A stretch of DNA of 9,444 bases from Desulfobacteraceae bacterium (GCA_030611815.1 JAUWPC010000126.1:1-9444), one strand, 5' to 3'. Shown: positions 1-6,904, counted from the first letter of the stretch. A program made the numbers and translations. The notes: generated by a model not told the origin, from the sequence alone.

Positions 1-201
1 CCCGGCCTTTAGGAAGGTGGGGGTGCCGCCCCCCACATAGAGACTGTCAAATGGGTCAAACTGCCCCTTGTACAAAAGGACTTCTTTCTTGAGGCTTTCA
101 AGCCAGATCGGTATTAGGGAAGGGGAAGGGATGGAATAAAAGGCACAGTAAGGGCATTTGCTCCGGCAAAAAGGGACATGAATATATAGACCGGGAGACA
201 T
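1..201 (-). CDS. hemW: HemW-like radical SAM protein, N-terminal part (cut by window edge)
   Basis: Only the first 67 codons are in the window; the gene runs off the left edge on the minus strand. The translation begins MSPGLYIHVPFCRSKCPYC and contains the radical SAM CxxxCxxC motif at C12, C16 and C19, followed by A-F. A later GGGTPT stretch (about residues 57-62) is the glycine-rich SAM-binding motif of the coproporphyrinogen oxidase-like family. HemN has a fourth cysteine just after this motif; here it is replaced, which points to HemW. HemW is a cytosolic [4Fe-4S] protein regarded as a haem chaperone rather than a true coproporphyrinogen dehydrogenase. The ATG at 201 is preceded by GAGGA about 3 nt upstream, a short spacing. 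hemW follows lepA in many bacteria, as here, although a 279-bp repeat-filled gap separates them. Confidence 0.9.
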   Translation of the reverse strand, partial: MSPGLYIHVPFCRSKCPYCAFYSIPSPSLIPIWLESLKKEVLLYKGQFDPFDSLYVGGGTPTFLKAG

Positions 202-216
202 GGTTCCTCGGGGAAA

Positions 217-287
217 AGTGCCTAAAGTTTGAAGTGCCTAAAGTGAACTGAGAGCCTAAAGTGCCTAAAGTTTGAAGTGCCTAAAGT
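217..287. repeat. Short tandem array of GTGCCTAAAG motifs
   Basis: GTGCCTAAAG occurs at 218, 234, 261 and 277, and a shortened GCCTAAAG at 254. The first two and the last two copies are each exactly 16 bp apart, giving a unit close to AAGTGCCTAAAGTTTG. The middle is irregular. The array lies upstream of hemW and runs into the R1 element. Degenerate forms recur at 7039-7096 and, inverted, at 7947-7972. There are no unique spacers, so it is not CRISPR-like. Confidence 0.85.
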
Positions 288-477
288 TAAGGAACTTCGT
301 GACATTTTATAAGGGATTGTTTTCACAAAGCCTACCCGCCATTCCCGACCTTTTAGGATATGCCCGTTTCCGTACATGACAGGCGAGGCAGGCGGGCCTC
401 CAAAATAACTACGCCAGAAAACACTCGCGACAGAAAGTCAAAAAATCCGACCGGTTTATCTGCCTCGATTTAGGCAC
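259..477 (-). repeat. R1 dispersed intergenic element, copy A
   Basis: This non-coding stretch of about 213 bp matches the reverse complement of 7760-7974, at roughly 85% identity by eye and with very few gaps. The first 44 aligned bases after position 259 are identical. The copy is bounded by GTGCCTAAA at 261-269 and its inverse TTTAGGCAC at 469-477, so it has short terminal inverted repeats. Inside, GCCTACCCGCC (330-340) can pair with GGCGAGGCAGGC (382-393) with one bulge and one G-U pair. It fills the gap between lepA and hemW and begins 2-3 bases after the lepA stop codon, read in the direction of transcription. No coding potential is visible. Confidence 0.88.
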
Positions 478-480
478 TTA

Positions 481-2277
481 TTATCCTATGTCAGACTTTA
501 AAACTGCCACAAAGGCGCTTTGGGGGATAGAGACTGATCCGACCATTTTCATACGCTTTTTGCCCTTTTTTTGTTTTTCAAGGAGTTTGCGCTTTCTTGT
601 GATATCCCCGCCATAGCATTTGGCAGTCACATCCTTTCTGAATGGCGTGATCGTTGATCGGGCAATAATTGTGCCGCCTATTGCCCCCTGGATGGCGATT
701 TTAAAGAGATGCCTCGGGATCTCTTCCTTCAGTCTTTTGCAGGCCTGAAGCGCCCTCGGCCTCGCCCCCTCTCGATGAACAATCTGGGCAAGGGCATCCA
801 CCTTTTCTCCGTTCATCAGAATATCTAACTTTACTAAATCGCTCTCGCGGTAGTCGAGAAAGTCATAATCGAATGAGCCATAGCCCTGGGTGACTGTCTT
901 AAGATTATCATAGAAATCATAAACCACTTCGGCCAAAGGGAGATCGAACTGGATTTCTATCCGTCCTGGCGTGGGATAATTGAACTGTGAATTTACCCCT
1001 CGACGTTGCAGGCAGAGTTCCATAACCGTGCCCATATATCGCTCAGGGATCAGGATGCTGGCCCTGATGTACGGTTCAAACGCCTGCTCAATAGTCACAG
1101 GATCAGGATAGTAAACAGGGTTGTCCACTGTGACCTCTTCACCATTGGTGAGCGTAAAGCGGTATTGGACGGTGGGGGAAGTCATGATGATCGACTGGTC
1201 AAATTCCCTTTCAAGCCTTTCCTGAACGATCTCTAAGTGCAGTAGTCCTAAAAACCCGCAGCGAAAACCGAGACCAAGGGCCGCTGACGAATCTTTCTGA
1301 AAGACCAATGCGGCGTCATTCAGCTTGTACTTATCAAGGGCATCTACCAAAGACCTGTAATCGTCAGATGCGACAGGATAGACCGAGGCAAACACGACCG
1401 GCTTGACCTCCTTGAACCCTGACAGGGGAGCGGGCGCGGGATCGTGGTCAAGGGTTATGGTATCTCCTATCCGTGTGTCGCTTACCGTCTTTATACCCGA
1501 TATGATATACCCTACTTCACCTGCTGAGAGGCGGTTTTTAGGTTCCTTTTCGAGACGGAAAACCCCTACCTCTTCCACCTTATAGGTAGCCCCATTATAC
1601 ATGAGTCGTATAATATCTCCAGAACGGACACTCCCTGAAAAGAGCCTGCAGCTAACGATTGTTCCACGGAAAGAATCATAGTGGGCGTCAAATATGAGGG
1701 CCTCGAGTGGCCCTTCTCCCACGTCTGACGGGGGAGGAATCTGGTTTGTAATGGCCTCTAAGACGTCTTCAATTCCGATGCCTTCTTTGGCAGAGCAGAG
1801 GATGGCCCGGTCTGAATCAAGACCTAAGTCCACCTCGATCTGCTCCTTAACCGTGTCAATATCCGCAGAGGGGAGATCTATCTTATTGATGACCGGGATG
1901 ATTTCCAGGTCATGCTCCATGGCGGCATAAAGGTTTGCCATGGTCTGGGCCTCTACTCCCTGTGCAGCATCCACTAATAGAAGCACTCCCTCGCATGAGG
2001 CCAAGGCACGGGAAACCTCGTAGGAGAAATCAACGTGGCCCGGCGTGTCAATCAGGTTCAGTTCGAATGCCTGGCCCTTTCTGTTAACGTAGGGGAGTGT
2101 TACGGCCTGGCTCTTGATAGTAATACCCCTTTCCCTCTCGATGTCCATGGTGTCTAAGATCTGATCACGAAAATCCCTATCTTCCACTAAGCCGGTAGCC
2201 TGGATCAACCGATCAGCCAGGGTAGATTTTCCATGGTCTATATGGGCAATAATGCTGAAGTTGCGTATATTTTGCAT
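481..2277 (-). CDS. lepA: Elongation factor 4 (LepA), ribosome-associated GTPase
   Basis: The 598-residue protein has the usual LepA length and domain order. The GTPase motifs are all present: P-loop AHIDHGKST (11-19), switch I ERERGITIKSQ (47-57), DTPGHVDF (78-85), NKID (131-134) and SAKEG (162-166). EF-G-like domains follow, and the LepA-specific C-terminal domain begins around residue 553 (KCYGGDITRKRKLL, then a lysine-rich stretch). LepA/EF4 is a conserved translation factor that binds the ribosome and acts in back-translocation or initiation/biogenesis. The ATG at 2277 gives the canonical MQNIRNFSIIAHIDHGKST start, but its upstream region is a 21-bp tandem repeat with no recognisable Shine-Dalgarno. 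No other start codon in the open upstream frame looks better. It ends with TAA, followed almost at once by repeat R1 and then hemW. Confidence 0.98.
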   Translation of the reverse strand: MQNIRNFSIIAHIDHGKSTLADRLIQATGLVEDRDFRDQILDTMDIERERGITIKSQAVTLPYVNRKGQAFELNLIDTPGHVDFSYEVSRALASCEGVLLLVDAAQGVEAQTMANLYAAMEHDLEIIPVINKIDLPSADIDTVKEQIEVDLGLDSDRAILCSAKEGIGIEDVLEAITNQIPPPSDVGEGPLEALIFDAHYDSFRGTIVSCRLFSGSVRSGDIIRLMYNGATYKVEEVGVFRLEKEPKNRLSAGEVGYIISGIKTVSDTRIGDTITLDHDPAPAPLSGFKEVKPVVFASVYPVASDDYRSLVDALDKYKLNDAALVFQKDSSAALGLGFRCGFLGLLHLEIVQERLEREFDQSIIMTSPTVQYRFTLTNGEEVTVDNPVYYPDPVTIEQAFEPYIRASILIPERYMGTVMELCLQRRGVNSQFNYPTPGRIEIQFDLPLAEVVYDFYDNLKTVTQGYGSFDYDFLDYRESDLVKLDILMNGEKVDALAQIVHREGARPRALQACKRLKEEIPRHLFKIAIQGAIGGTIIARSTITPFRKDVTAKCYGGDITRKRKLLEKQKKGKKRMKMVGSVSIPQSAFVAVLKSDIG

Positions 2278-2314
2278 ACTTGATTCTGGATGCTGGATAC
2301 TTGATTCTGGATGC
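2275..2314. repeat. 21-bp direct repeat abutting the lepA start codon
   Basis: TACTTGATTCTGGATGC occurs at 2277-2293 and again at 2298-2314, a period of 21 bp. On the lepA strand the unit ends in AAGTAT, and the last two bases of the proximal copy are the AT of the lepA ATG. The repeat therefore occupies the place where a ribosome binding site would be expected. Confidence 0.85.
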
Positions 2315-2319
2315 TCGTT

Positions 2320-2357
2320 TAGTTCCTTGCGCCTAACGCCTTGAGCCTTACGCCTTA
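2320..2357 (-). repeat. Degenerate TAAGGCG tandem repeat at the end of the Rieske-like gene
   Basis: On the minus strand the sequence from the stop codon reads as imperfect 6-8 bp units: TAAGGCG, TAAGGC, TCAAGGCG, TTAGGCG, CAAGG. The TAA stop of the upstream gene is the first three bases of the array. Together with the adjacent 21-bp repeat it fills nearly all of the 77-bp gap to lepA. It is low-complexity DNA with no gene. Confidence 0.75.
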
Positions 2358-2780
2358 TCCCTTCACCTCTATCACTAACTTGCCATCTTCAAGCGTGACA
2401 GTATGGGTATCAACGGACCTTTTCGCCGATCCGGAAAGTCTCTTGCCTCCATAGTCAAAGGTGGATTTGCCGATGCTGCAACACTGCACCTGTTGTGCTC
2501 CGGGGACCGGATCCAGACGCCGCCCAGCATGGCTACAGCGGTTGCTAAAGGCATGGTAGGTCCTATCATTCCCATGGATCACTATGACACGTTCAGGAAG
2601 ACCTTTCTTCTTTTCAAGGCGTATGGCCCCGTTAGGGCTGCCGAGTTCCGGAGCGCGGGTAAGATCTACGATGACTTTTTTGTCTTCAAAGGTCCAGCAA
2701 CCATCATCCGAAGGTTGTTTGGTGGCACATATTCCGAACAGACGTTGGATGATATTCCTATGAAGGGCTGCGGCTTGCAT
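2355..2780 (-). CDS. Small Rieske-like [2Fe-2S] domain protein with degenerate second cluster motif
   Basis: This 141-residue soluble protein has no signal peptide or membrane segment. The C-terminal half has a Rieske fold signature: AFSNRCSHAGRRLD (C82-x-H84), then 15 residues, then CCSIGKSTFDYGG (C100, C101). In a canonical Rieske site the second half is CxxH followed by G-S-x-F-D. Here the histidine is absent: positions 103-105 are I, G and K. The N-terminal part has two further cysteines in GICATKQPSDDGCW (C18, C28). The family may carry small ferredoxin-like electron carriers, but cluster binding in this copy is uncertain. The start is supported by a perfect AGGAGGA at 2797-2791, about 10 nt upstream. 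An open frame on the opposite strand across the same region (2403-2879) has no recognisable domain and is taken as a shadow. Confidence 0.8.
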   Translation of the reverse strand: MQAAALHRNIIQRLFGICATKQPSDDGCWTFEDKKVIVDLTRAPELGSPNGAIRLEKKKGLPERVIVIHGNDRTYHAFSNRCSHAGRRLDPVPGAQQVQCCSIGKSTFDYGGKRLSGSAKRSVDTHTVTLEDGKLVIEVKG

Positions 2781-2790
2781 GGTTCCAAAT

Positions 2791-2797
2791 TCCTCCT
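2791..2797 (-). promoter_or_regulatory. Strong Shine-Dalgarno for the Rieske-like gene
   Basis: AGGAGGA on the minus strand lies 10 nt before the ATG at 2780. No other in-frame start codon is closer, so this fixes the start. Confidence 0.75.
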
Positions 2798-2838
2798 AAG
2801 TGTGTCTGGGAGATTAATACCAGGGTTGAGCGGCTATC

Positions 2839-2937
2839 ATAATCTTAATCGTACTCTTAATCATAATCGTTTTGAGTAAGATTACGATTATGATTAAGAT
2901 TATGAAAAAGGGAAGACTTATTCAGTTCAGGCACTAA
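2839..2937 (-). repeat. R2 hexamer-palindrome element, copy 1 (after mogA)
   Basis: Positions 2839-2903 form a 65-bp imperfect palindrome: five hexamers of the form NTAATC (one is GTACTC), a 5-bp centre GTTTT, then five hexamers GATTAN (one is GAGTAA). Its reverse complement matches 6840-6904 at 62 of 65 positions. The similarity continues over a leader of about 34 bp (2904-2937) that begins TTAGTGCCTGAAC on the minus strand, immediately after the mogA TGA. The repeated hexamers allow alternative hairpins with stems of about 13-14 bp. A weak inverse end, TAAGTGTGTCTG at 2797-2808, may mark a longer element of about 141 bp. Confidence 0.88.
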
Positions 2938-3435
2938 TCAGACTGCGCAGTCCGTAGTATCCCCTGCCAGTTTTGAAAGGCCGTGATCTAAGGCCGGCAA
3001 TACTACGGAGAGATTTTCTTCAGCGCCTCGAGGGCTGCCGGGAAGGTTAATGATGAGCGAGGAGTCCCTGACCCCGGCCATTGCCCGAGAAATCATGGCG
3101 TGAGGAGTCTTTTTCAGGCTTGCAGCCCGCATAGCCTCTGCCAAGCCAGGGACCTGGTAATCGATTACCTGTTCCATGGCCTGAGGCGTAACATCTGTGG
3201 AGCTGAGGCCTGTTCCTCCGGATGTGATGATCAGGGCCAGGCCATCTTTATCCACCCACATGATAAGGGTATCCGCAATCTGCTGCCGGTCATCGGGAAT
3301 GATCTCTCTCTTCACGACTGTAAGACCGAAGTCTTCAAGCATTTGGAGAATGATTTCGCCACTCTCATCCTCTCTTAATCCTTTGGCGCCTTTATCACTG
3401 ATAGTAAGGACCCCGGCCCTGATCTCTTTCTGCAT
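2938..3435 (-). CDS. mogA: MogA/MoaB-family molybdopterin adenylyltransferase
   Basis: The 165-residue protein matches the MogA/MoaB family, which adenylates molybdopterin before metal insertion into molybdenum (or tungsten) cofactor in the cytosol. Visible signatures are the N-terminal VLTISDKG (9-16), the nucleotide/MPT-binding TSGGTGLSSTDVTPQAM (71-87), SRAMAGVRDSSLI (116-128) and LPGSPRGAEEN (131-141). At this length it resembles compact MoaB-like members more than the roughly 195-residue E. coli MogA, so mogA versus moaB is not settled. The ATG lies 9 bp after the stop of the EF-G-like gene, implying co-transcription. AAGAGGA overlapping the end of that gene (3449-3455) is the likely ribosome binding site, though 13 nt away. 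Repeat R2 begins directly at its stop codon. Confidence 0.92.
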   Translation of the reverse strand: MQKEIRAGVLTISDKGAKGLREDESGEIILQMLEDFGLTVVKREIIPDDRQQIADTLIMWVDKDGLALIITSGGTGLSSTDVTPQAMEQVIDYQVPGLAEAMRAASLKKTPHAMISRAMAGVRDSSLIINLPGSPRGAEENLSVVLPALDHGLSKLAGDTTDCAV

Positions 3436-3444
3436 CCTCTATTT

Positions 3445-5523
3445 CTAATCCTCTTCCTTGGCTGCGGTGGCTACTTTTTCAGCTAACTGAGCGGGCATTT
3501 CGTCATAATGGGAGTGTTCCATTCGGAATGTTCCCCGGCCGCCAGATATGGAATTGAGGTCCAGTGCGTATTTGAGGACTTCGGCCATGGGCACCTGAGC
3601 CTTGATGACCTGATATTTGCCCTGTGAATCCATGCCGAGGACCCTCCCGCGTCTACCGTTAAGATCACCCATGACATCACCCATGACATCTTCCGGGACA
3701 ATGATTTCCATTTTCATAATCGGCTCCAGGAGGGTCGGGTTTGCCTCCTGGATGGCCTTTTTCAGACACATGCTCGCCGCTATCTTGAAGGCCATTTCAG
3801 AGGAATCCACCTCATGGGATTTTCCGTCGTAGAAACGCACTTTTAGGTCAACGACCGGATAGCCTCCGAGAGTGCCGCTCGCGAGAGATTCATTGAGGCC
3901 TTTTTCAACGGCCGGTACAAAATTCCTGGGAACGTTCATCCCTGTTAGGGCCTCCTCGAACTGAAATCCCGCATCTGACTCCAGTGGAGACACGTCGAAA
4001 TGCACTTCGGCAAATTGCCCCCTGCCCCCAGATTGTTTCTTGTGGCGGTAGACCACTCCTTTGGCAGGCTTTTTAATGGTTTCTCTATAGGGCACCTTTA
4101 CAGGGTTCAACTCTACCTCTACGCCGAATTTTCTTGCCAGCTTTTCGCAGGTTGTTTCCAGGTGTATCTGACCTGTACCGGACAGGATGACCTCGGATGT
4201 GGCGGGGTCTCTGTCTAATTTTAAGGTAGTATCTTCTTCGAGGAGTTTAGCAAATGAGGAAAAGACTTTGTCCTCACTCCCTTTCACTTTTGCCTTAATC
4301 GAATAGGATATGACTGCTGGAAGCCCCTCAGTTGGCTTGTAAATGATGGGGTCATCAGCAGAACATAGGGTGTCGCCGGTGGCGGTTTCTTTGAGCTTGG
4401 CTATGGCTATAATATCTCCAGGACCGGCCATCTCAACAGGTTTTTGCTTTTTACCCTCGATGATTAGAAGTTGGCCAAATTTTTCCTTGACCTCTTTATT
4501 GGCGTTGTAAACCGTCGAATCGGATTGAACAGTGCCGGAAAGGACTCTTAAGAGTGTGAGTTTGCCGGCGAAGGGATCTGCAACCGTCTTAAAGACAAGC
4601 GCAGAAAAAGGGGCATCTGGGGTAGACTCCCTTTCAATGACCTCCTCACCTCCCGGGGCAGTCCCTTTCTTGGCTGGTCTTTGAAGGGGTGAGGGGATCC
4701 CCTGCACGATCAGGTTCATAAGCTGAGAAACACCCATATTCAAAAGCGCTGAGCCGCATACGATCGGGACCACCATCCCCAATTCGATACCCCGGGCAAG
4801 AGTCTCTTCTATCTCCTGATCAGAAAGCTCTTCCCCTTCAAGATATTTCTCCATAAGATCGTCATTTACTTCCACGATATTCTCGATCATTTTTTCACGC
4901 CACTCGTTGACGGTCTCTTCCATGTCTGCCGGTATTTCGGAGGTTTCGAATTTACCGCTGCCGTCTTTACTGTAAGTGTAGGCCTTCCTTCTGATGAGAT
5001 CGATCAAACCTGCAAAGCTGTCTTCTGCACCTATGGGGAGAAACAGAGGCGTTGCCTTTATCTCAAAAACCAGGGCAGCCTCTTCCACGATCTTATAGAA
5101 ATCCGCCCTTTCTCTGTCCATTTTGTTAACAAAGATTATTCTCGGGAGCTGCTGTTCATCTGCAAAGGCCCACACCTTTTCTGTTCCGACTTTTACTCCT
5201 GACGTGGCGTCAATGATTATTAGGGCCCCGTCCGCCGCCTGTAGGGATAACTTGGCATCAGAAAGGAAATTATCATCGCCCGGGGTGTCAATGATATTTA
5301 TAATATGTTTTTTCCAGTTGCAGTGGTGAAAAGAGGTGCTCAGGGTAGCCTTTCTTTTTATCTCCTCCGGTTCAAAATCAAAATTAGAGGTGCTGTCGTC
5401 TACCTTGCCAAGCCTTGTGGTAGCCTTTGCATTAAACAGCATGGCCTCGGCTAAGGAGGTTTTCCCTGAGCCCCCATGCGCGATGAGAGCTATGTTTCTC
5501 AATTGTTCAGCCTTTTTATCCAT
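3445..5523 (-). CDS. EF-G-like translational GTPase (EF-G paralogue type)
   Basis: The 692-residue protein has the full EF-G domain set, from an N-terminal GTPase to a C-terminal domain with GRRGRVLGMD (about 626-635) and the ending LNSISGGRGTFRMEHSHYDEMP. The GTPase motifs differ from canonical EF-G. The P-loop is AHGGSGKT (15-22) instead of AHIDAGKT. Switch I is KRKATLST rather than RGITI. G3 is DTPGDDNF (79-86), so the catalytic histidine position is aspartate. NKMD (133-136) is normal. These traits mark it as one of the EF-G-like paralogues found beside a true fusA elsewhere in many genomes, rather than the main translocase. Its exact role, whether in translocation, ribosome recycling or regulation, cannot be read from sequence. 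It leads the minus-strand operon with mogA. A moderate purine-rich site (GGAAAGGG) precedes the ATG. Confidence 0.93.
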   Translation of the reverse strand: MDKKAEQLRNIALIAHGGSGKTSLAEAMLFNAKATTRLGKVDDSTSNFDFEPEEIKRKATLSTSFHHCNWKKHIINIIDTPGDDNFLSDAKLSLQAADGALIIIDATSGVKVGTEKVWAFADEQQLPRIIFVNKMDRERADFYKIVEEAALVFEIKATPLFLPIGAEDSFAGLIDLIRRKAYTYSKDGSGKFETSEIPADMEETVNEWREKMIENIVEVNDDLMEKYLEGEELSDQEIEETLARGIELGMVVPIVCGSALLNMGVSQLMNLIVQGIPSPLQRPAKKGTAPGGEEVIERESTPDAPFSALVFKTVADPFAGKLTLLRVLSGTVQSDSTVYNANKEVKEKFGQLLIIEGKKQKPVEMAGPGDIIAIAKLKETATGDTLCSADDPIIYKPTEGLPAVISYSIKAKVKGSEDKVFSSFAKLLEEDTTLKLDRDPATSEVILSGTGQIHLETTCEKLARKFGVEVELNPVKVPYRETIKKPAKGVVYRHKKQSGGRGQFAEVHFDVSPLESDAGFQFEEALTGMNVPRNFVPAVEKGLNESLASGTLGGYPVVDLKVRFYDGKSHEVDSSEMAFKIAASMCLKKAIQEANPTLLEPIMKMEIIVPEDVMGDVMGDLNGRRGRVLGMDSQGKYQVIKAQVPMAEVLKYALDLNSISGGRGTFRMEHSHYDEMPAQLAEKVATAAKEED

Positions 5524-5709
5524 ATTAGTGACCCTTTCCTGATGAATCTGATTTTGTATGTACGGTTGAGGGATAAAAACAAAAACATAACAACTACACC
5601 AACAGTTGAATTGAAGTCAAGTCAAGAATTTGGCTGGGTATTTTTTAATTGCCAATTTGAAGAAATGTGTTATGTTTAAAAATTACGGATGCGGATTGCT
5701 AAGAAATGT
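5524..5709. other. AT-rich divergent leader upstream of the EF-G-like gene
   Basis: This 186-bp AT-rich segment lies between the EF-G-like start and the MITE-like element. It must hold the promoter of the minus-strand operon. On the minus strand, overlapping TTGACT hexamers (near 5617-5627) could be a -35 element, but no convincing -10 box sits at 16-18 bp, so no promoter is called. No gene is seen here. Confidence 0.4.
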
Positions 5710-5851
5710 GAGACCTTTGAAAAATGCTCAATTTTGGTCAAGGTCAAGGAAGGCGAGGATTTTAACCATAGGAATATATTGAATATTTCGAGGATTAAAA
5801 TCTGAGCCTGACGCTGAGATTGGGCAAAAGGGGGCGTTTTGCAAAGGTCTC
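5710..5851. mobile_element. MITE-like element with GAGACCTTTG terminal inverted repeats
   Basis: The left end GAGACCTTTGAAAAATGC (5710-5727) and the inverse of the right end, GAGACCTTTGCAAAACGC (5851-5834), match at 16 of 18 positions. They bound a 142-bp non-coding unit. Inside, GATTTTAA (near 5758) and TTAAAATC (near 5795) form a second inverted repeat around an AT-rich core. There is no transposase. No target duplication is certain, though AATG occurs close to both ends. From memory, similar GAGACCTTTGCAAAA-ended repeats are common in deltaproteobacterial intergenic DNA. It sits between the divergent promoters, about 34 bp before xerC. A 62-codon open frame inside is not considered a gene. 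Confidence 0.75.
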
Positions 5852-5884
5852 AATGGGTTAACCGGGAAAGGCGGGATATCCATC

Positions 5885-6811
5885 TTGTTGGTTGATAATG
5901 CCATAGAGCTTTTCATCGCTTTTCTGAGGGATCAGAAGGGTTACTCTCAACATACCATAAGGAATTACCGCAATGACCTCGGGCAATTTTCGGAATTCTT
6001 GGCTTCAACTGTGTGTTTATCTCATACAGAGAGCATGGGCGATTGTGAAGTTGAGGCGATTGACCCTTTGATCATAAGGAAATATGTGGGGAGTCTTTAT
6101 GGGAGGCTGAGGCGTACGTCCATTGCCCGCAAACTTTCTGCTGTTCGCTCTTTTTTTCTTTTTTTAGAAAAACAGGGCTTAAATAAAGTAAATCCGGCGG
6201 CAGATATAGCGACGCCCAAACTCGAAAAGTATGTGCCCACATATCTTCCAGTGGATGATGTCTTCAGACTCCTTGAGAGGCCTGATCGTAAAAAGCCCCT
6301 CGGACTGAGAGATCTGGCCCTCTTAGAGGTGCTCTATTCCTGTGGAATCAGGGCAGGAGAACTTGAGGGTCTGAACATATCCAGTATCGATTTTGATGAA
6401 GGTCTAATTAAAGTCACAGGCAAAGGAAATCGGGAGAGGATTGTGCCTATTGGGCGGCAGGCGATGTTAGCTGTGCGGGAATATTTGGATGCTATTCAAT
6501 ATTTGAGGGAGAAGAGCGGGGGACTGCTGCAGAATAGCCCCCTCTTTATCAATTTCAGGGGGGGCCGTCTTTCGACGCGAAGCATTGGAAGGGTAGTCAA
6601 AAAATATGTTAAAGAGACTGGCTTGACCTTTGAGATCAGCCCTCACTCCATGAGGCATACCTTTGCTACACACATGTTGGACGGGGGCGCCGATCTTCGC
6701 TCGGTTCAGGAGCTTTTAGGGCATACAAGCTTATCAACTACGCAAAAATATACCCATGTCAGCCTTGACAGACTCATGGAGGTGTATGATAAGTCGCATC
6801 CGCGTAGTTAG
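5885..6811 (+). CDS. xerC: XerC-type tyrosine site-specific recombinase
   Basis: The 308-residue protein has the XerC/XerD layout. The N-terminal SAM-like core-binding domain includes KGYSQHTIRNYRNDL (18-32). The C-terminal catalytic domain holds the complete active site: R156 (CGIRAGEL), K180 (TGKGNRER), H254 and R257 (SPHSMRHTFATHML), H280 (LGHTSLSTTQKYTH) and nucleophile Y289. It probably acts with XerD at dif to resolve chromosome dimers. Its place directly before hslV and hslU mirrors the codV-clpQ-clpY order, which favours XerC/CodV over a mobile integrase. The start is TTG at 5885 (or the adjacent TTG at 5888); no in-frame ATG lies upstream, and a GGCGGG-like site sits at 5870-5875. 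The stop TAG overlaps the first bases of repeat R2. Confidence 0.93.
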   Translation: MLVDNAIELFIAFLRDQKGYSQHTIRNYRNDLGQFSEFLASTVCLSHTESMGDCEVEAIDPLIIRKYVGSLYGRLRRTSIARKLSAVRSFFLFLEKQGLNKVNPAADIATPKLEKYVPTYLPVDDVFRLLERPDRKKPLGLRDLALLEVLYSCGIRAGELEGLNISSIDFDEGLIKVTGKGNRERIVPIGRQAMLAVREYLDAIQYLREKSGGLLQNSPLFINFRGGRLSTRSIGRVVKKYVKETGLTFEISPHSMRHTFATHMLDGGADLRSVQELLGHTSLSTTQKYTHVSLDRLMEVYDKSHPRS

Positions 6812-6904
6812 TGTCTGAACGAAATAACTTCCCTATTCCATAATCTTAATCATAATCGTAATCTTACTCAAAACGATTATGATTAAGATTACGATTATGA
6901 GTAT
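6808..6904 (+). repeat. R2 hexamer-palindrome element, copy 2 (after xerC)
   Basis: Positions 6840-6904 are five NTAATC-type hexamers, the centre AAAAC, and five GATTAN-type hexamers. This is the same 30+5+30 plan as 2839-2903, with 62 of 65 bases identical in inverse orientation. The upstream leader TTAGTGTCTGAAC through CTTCCCT (6808-6833) also matches the leader of copy 1 with small gaps. The leader overlaps the xerC TAG stop (6809-6811). A 15-bp perfect stem (CATAATCGTAATCTT with AAGATTACGATTATG) and a shifted 14-bp stem are both possible. Confidence 0.9.

Noticed and set aside
217..287. Possible CRISPR-like array of regularly spaced repeats
   Set aside because: The repeat is about 10-16 bp with no unique spacers of normal length, and there are no cas genes; it is a short degenerate tandem array.
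2403..2879. 158-codon open frame antisense to the Rieske-like gene
   Set aside because: It shows no recognisable domain, overlaps a frame with clear Rieske features and a perfect Shine-Dalgarno, and runs into the R2 repeat.
5524..5709. TTGACT hexamers as a promoter for the EF-G-like operon
   Set aside because: No acceptable -10 hexamer lies at 16-18 bp from either overlapping TTGACT; the evidence is too weak to call a promoter.
5728..5916. 62-codon minus-strand open frame across the MITE-like element
   Set aside because: It lies almost wholly within repeat DNA and overlaps the xerC start; no domain or ribosome binding site was seen.
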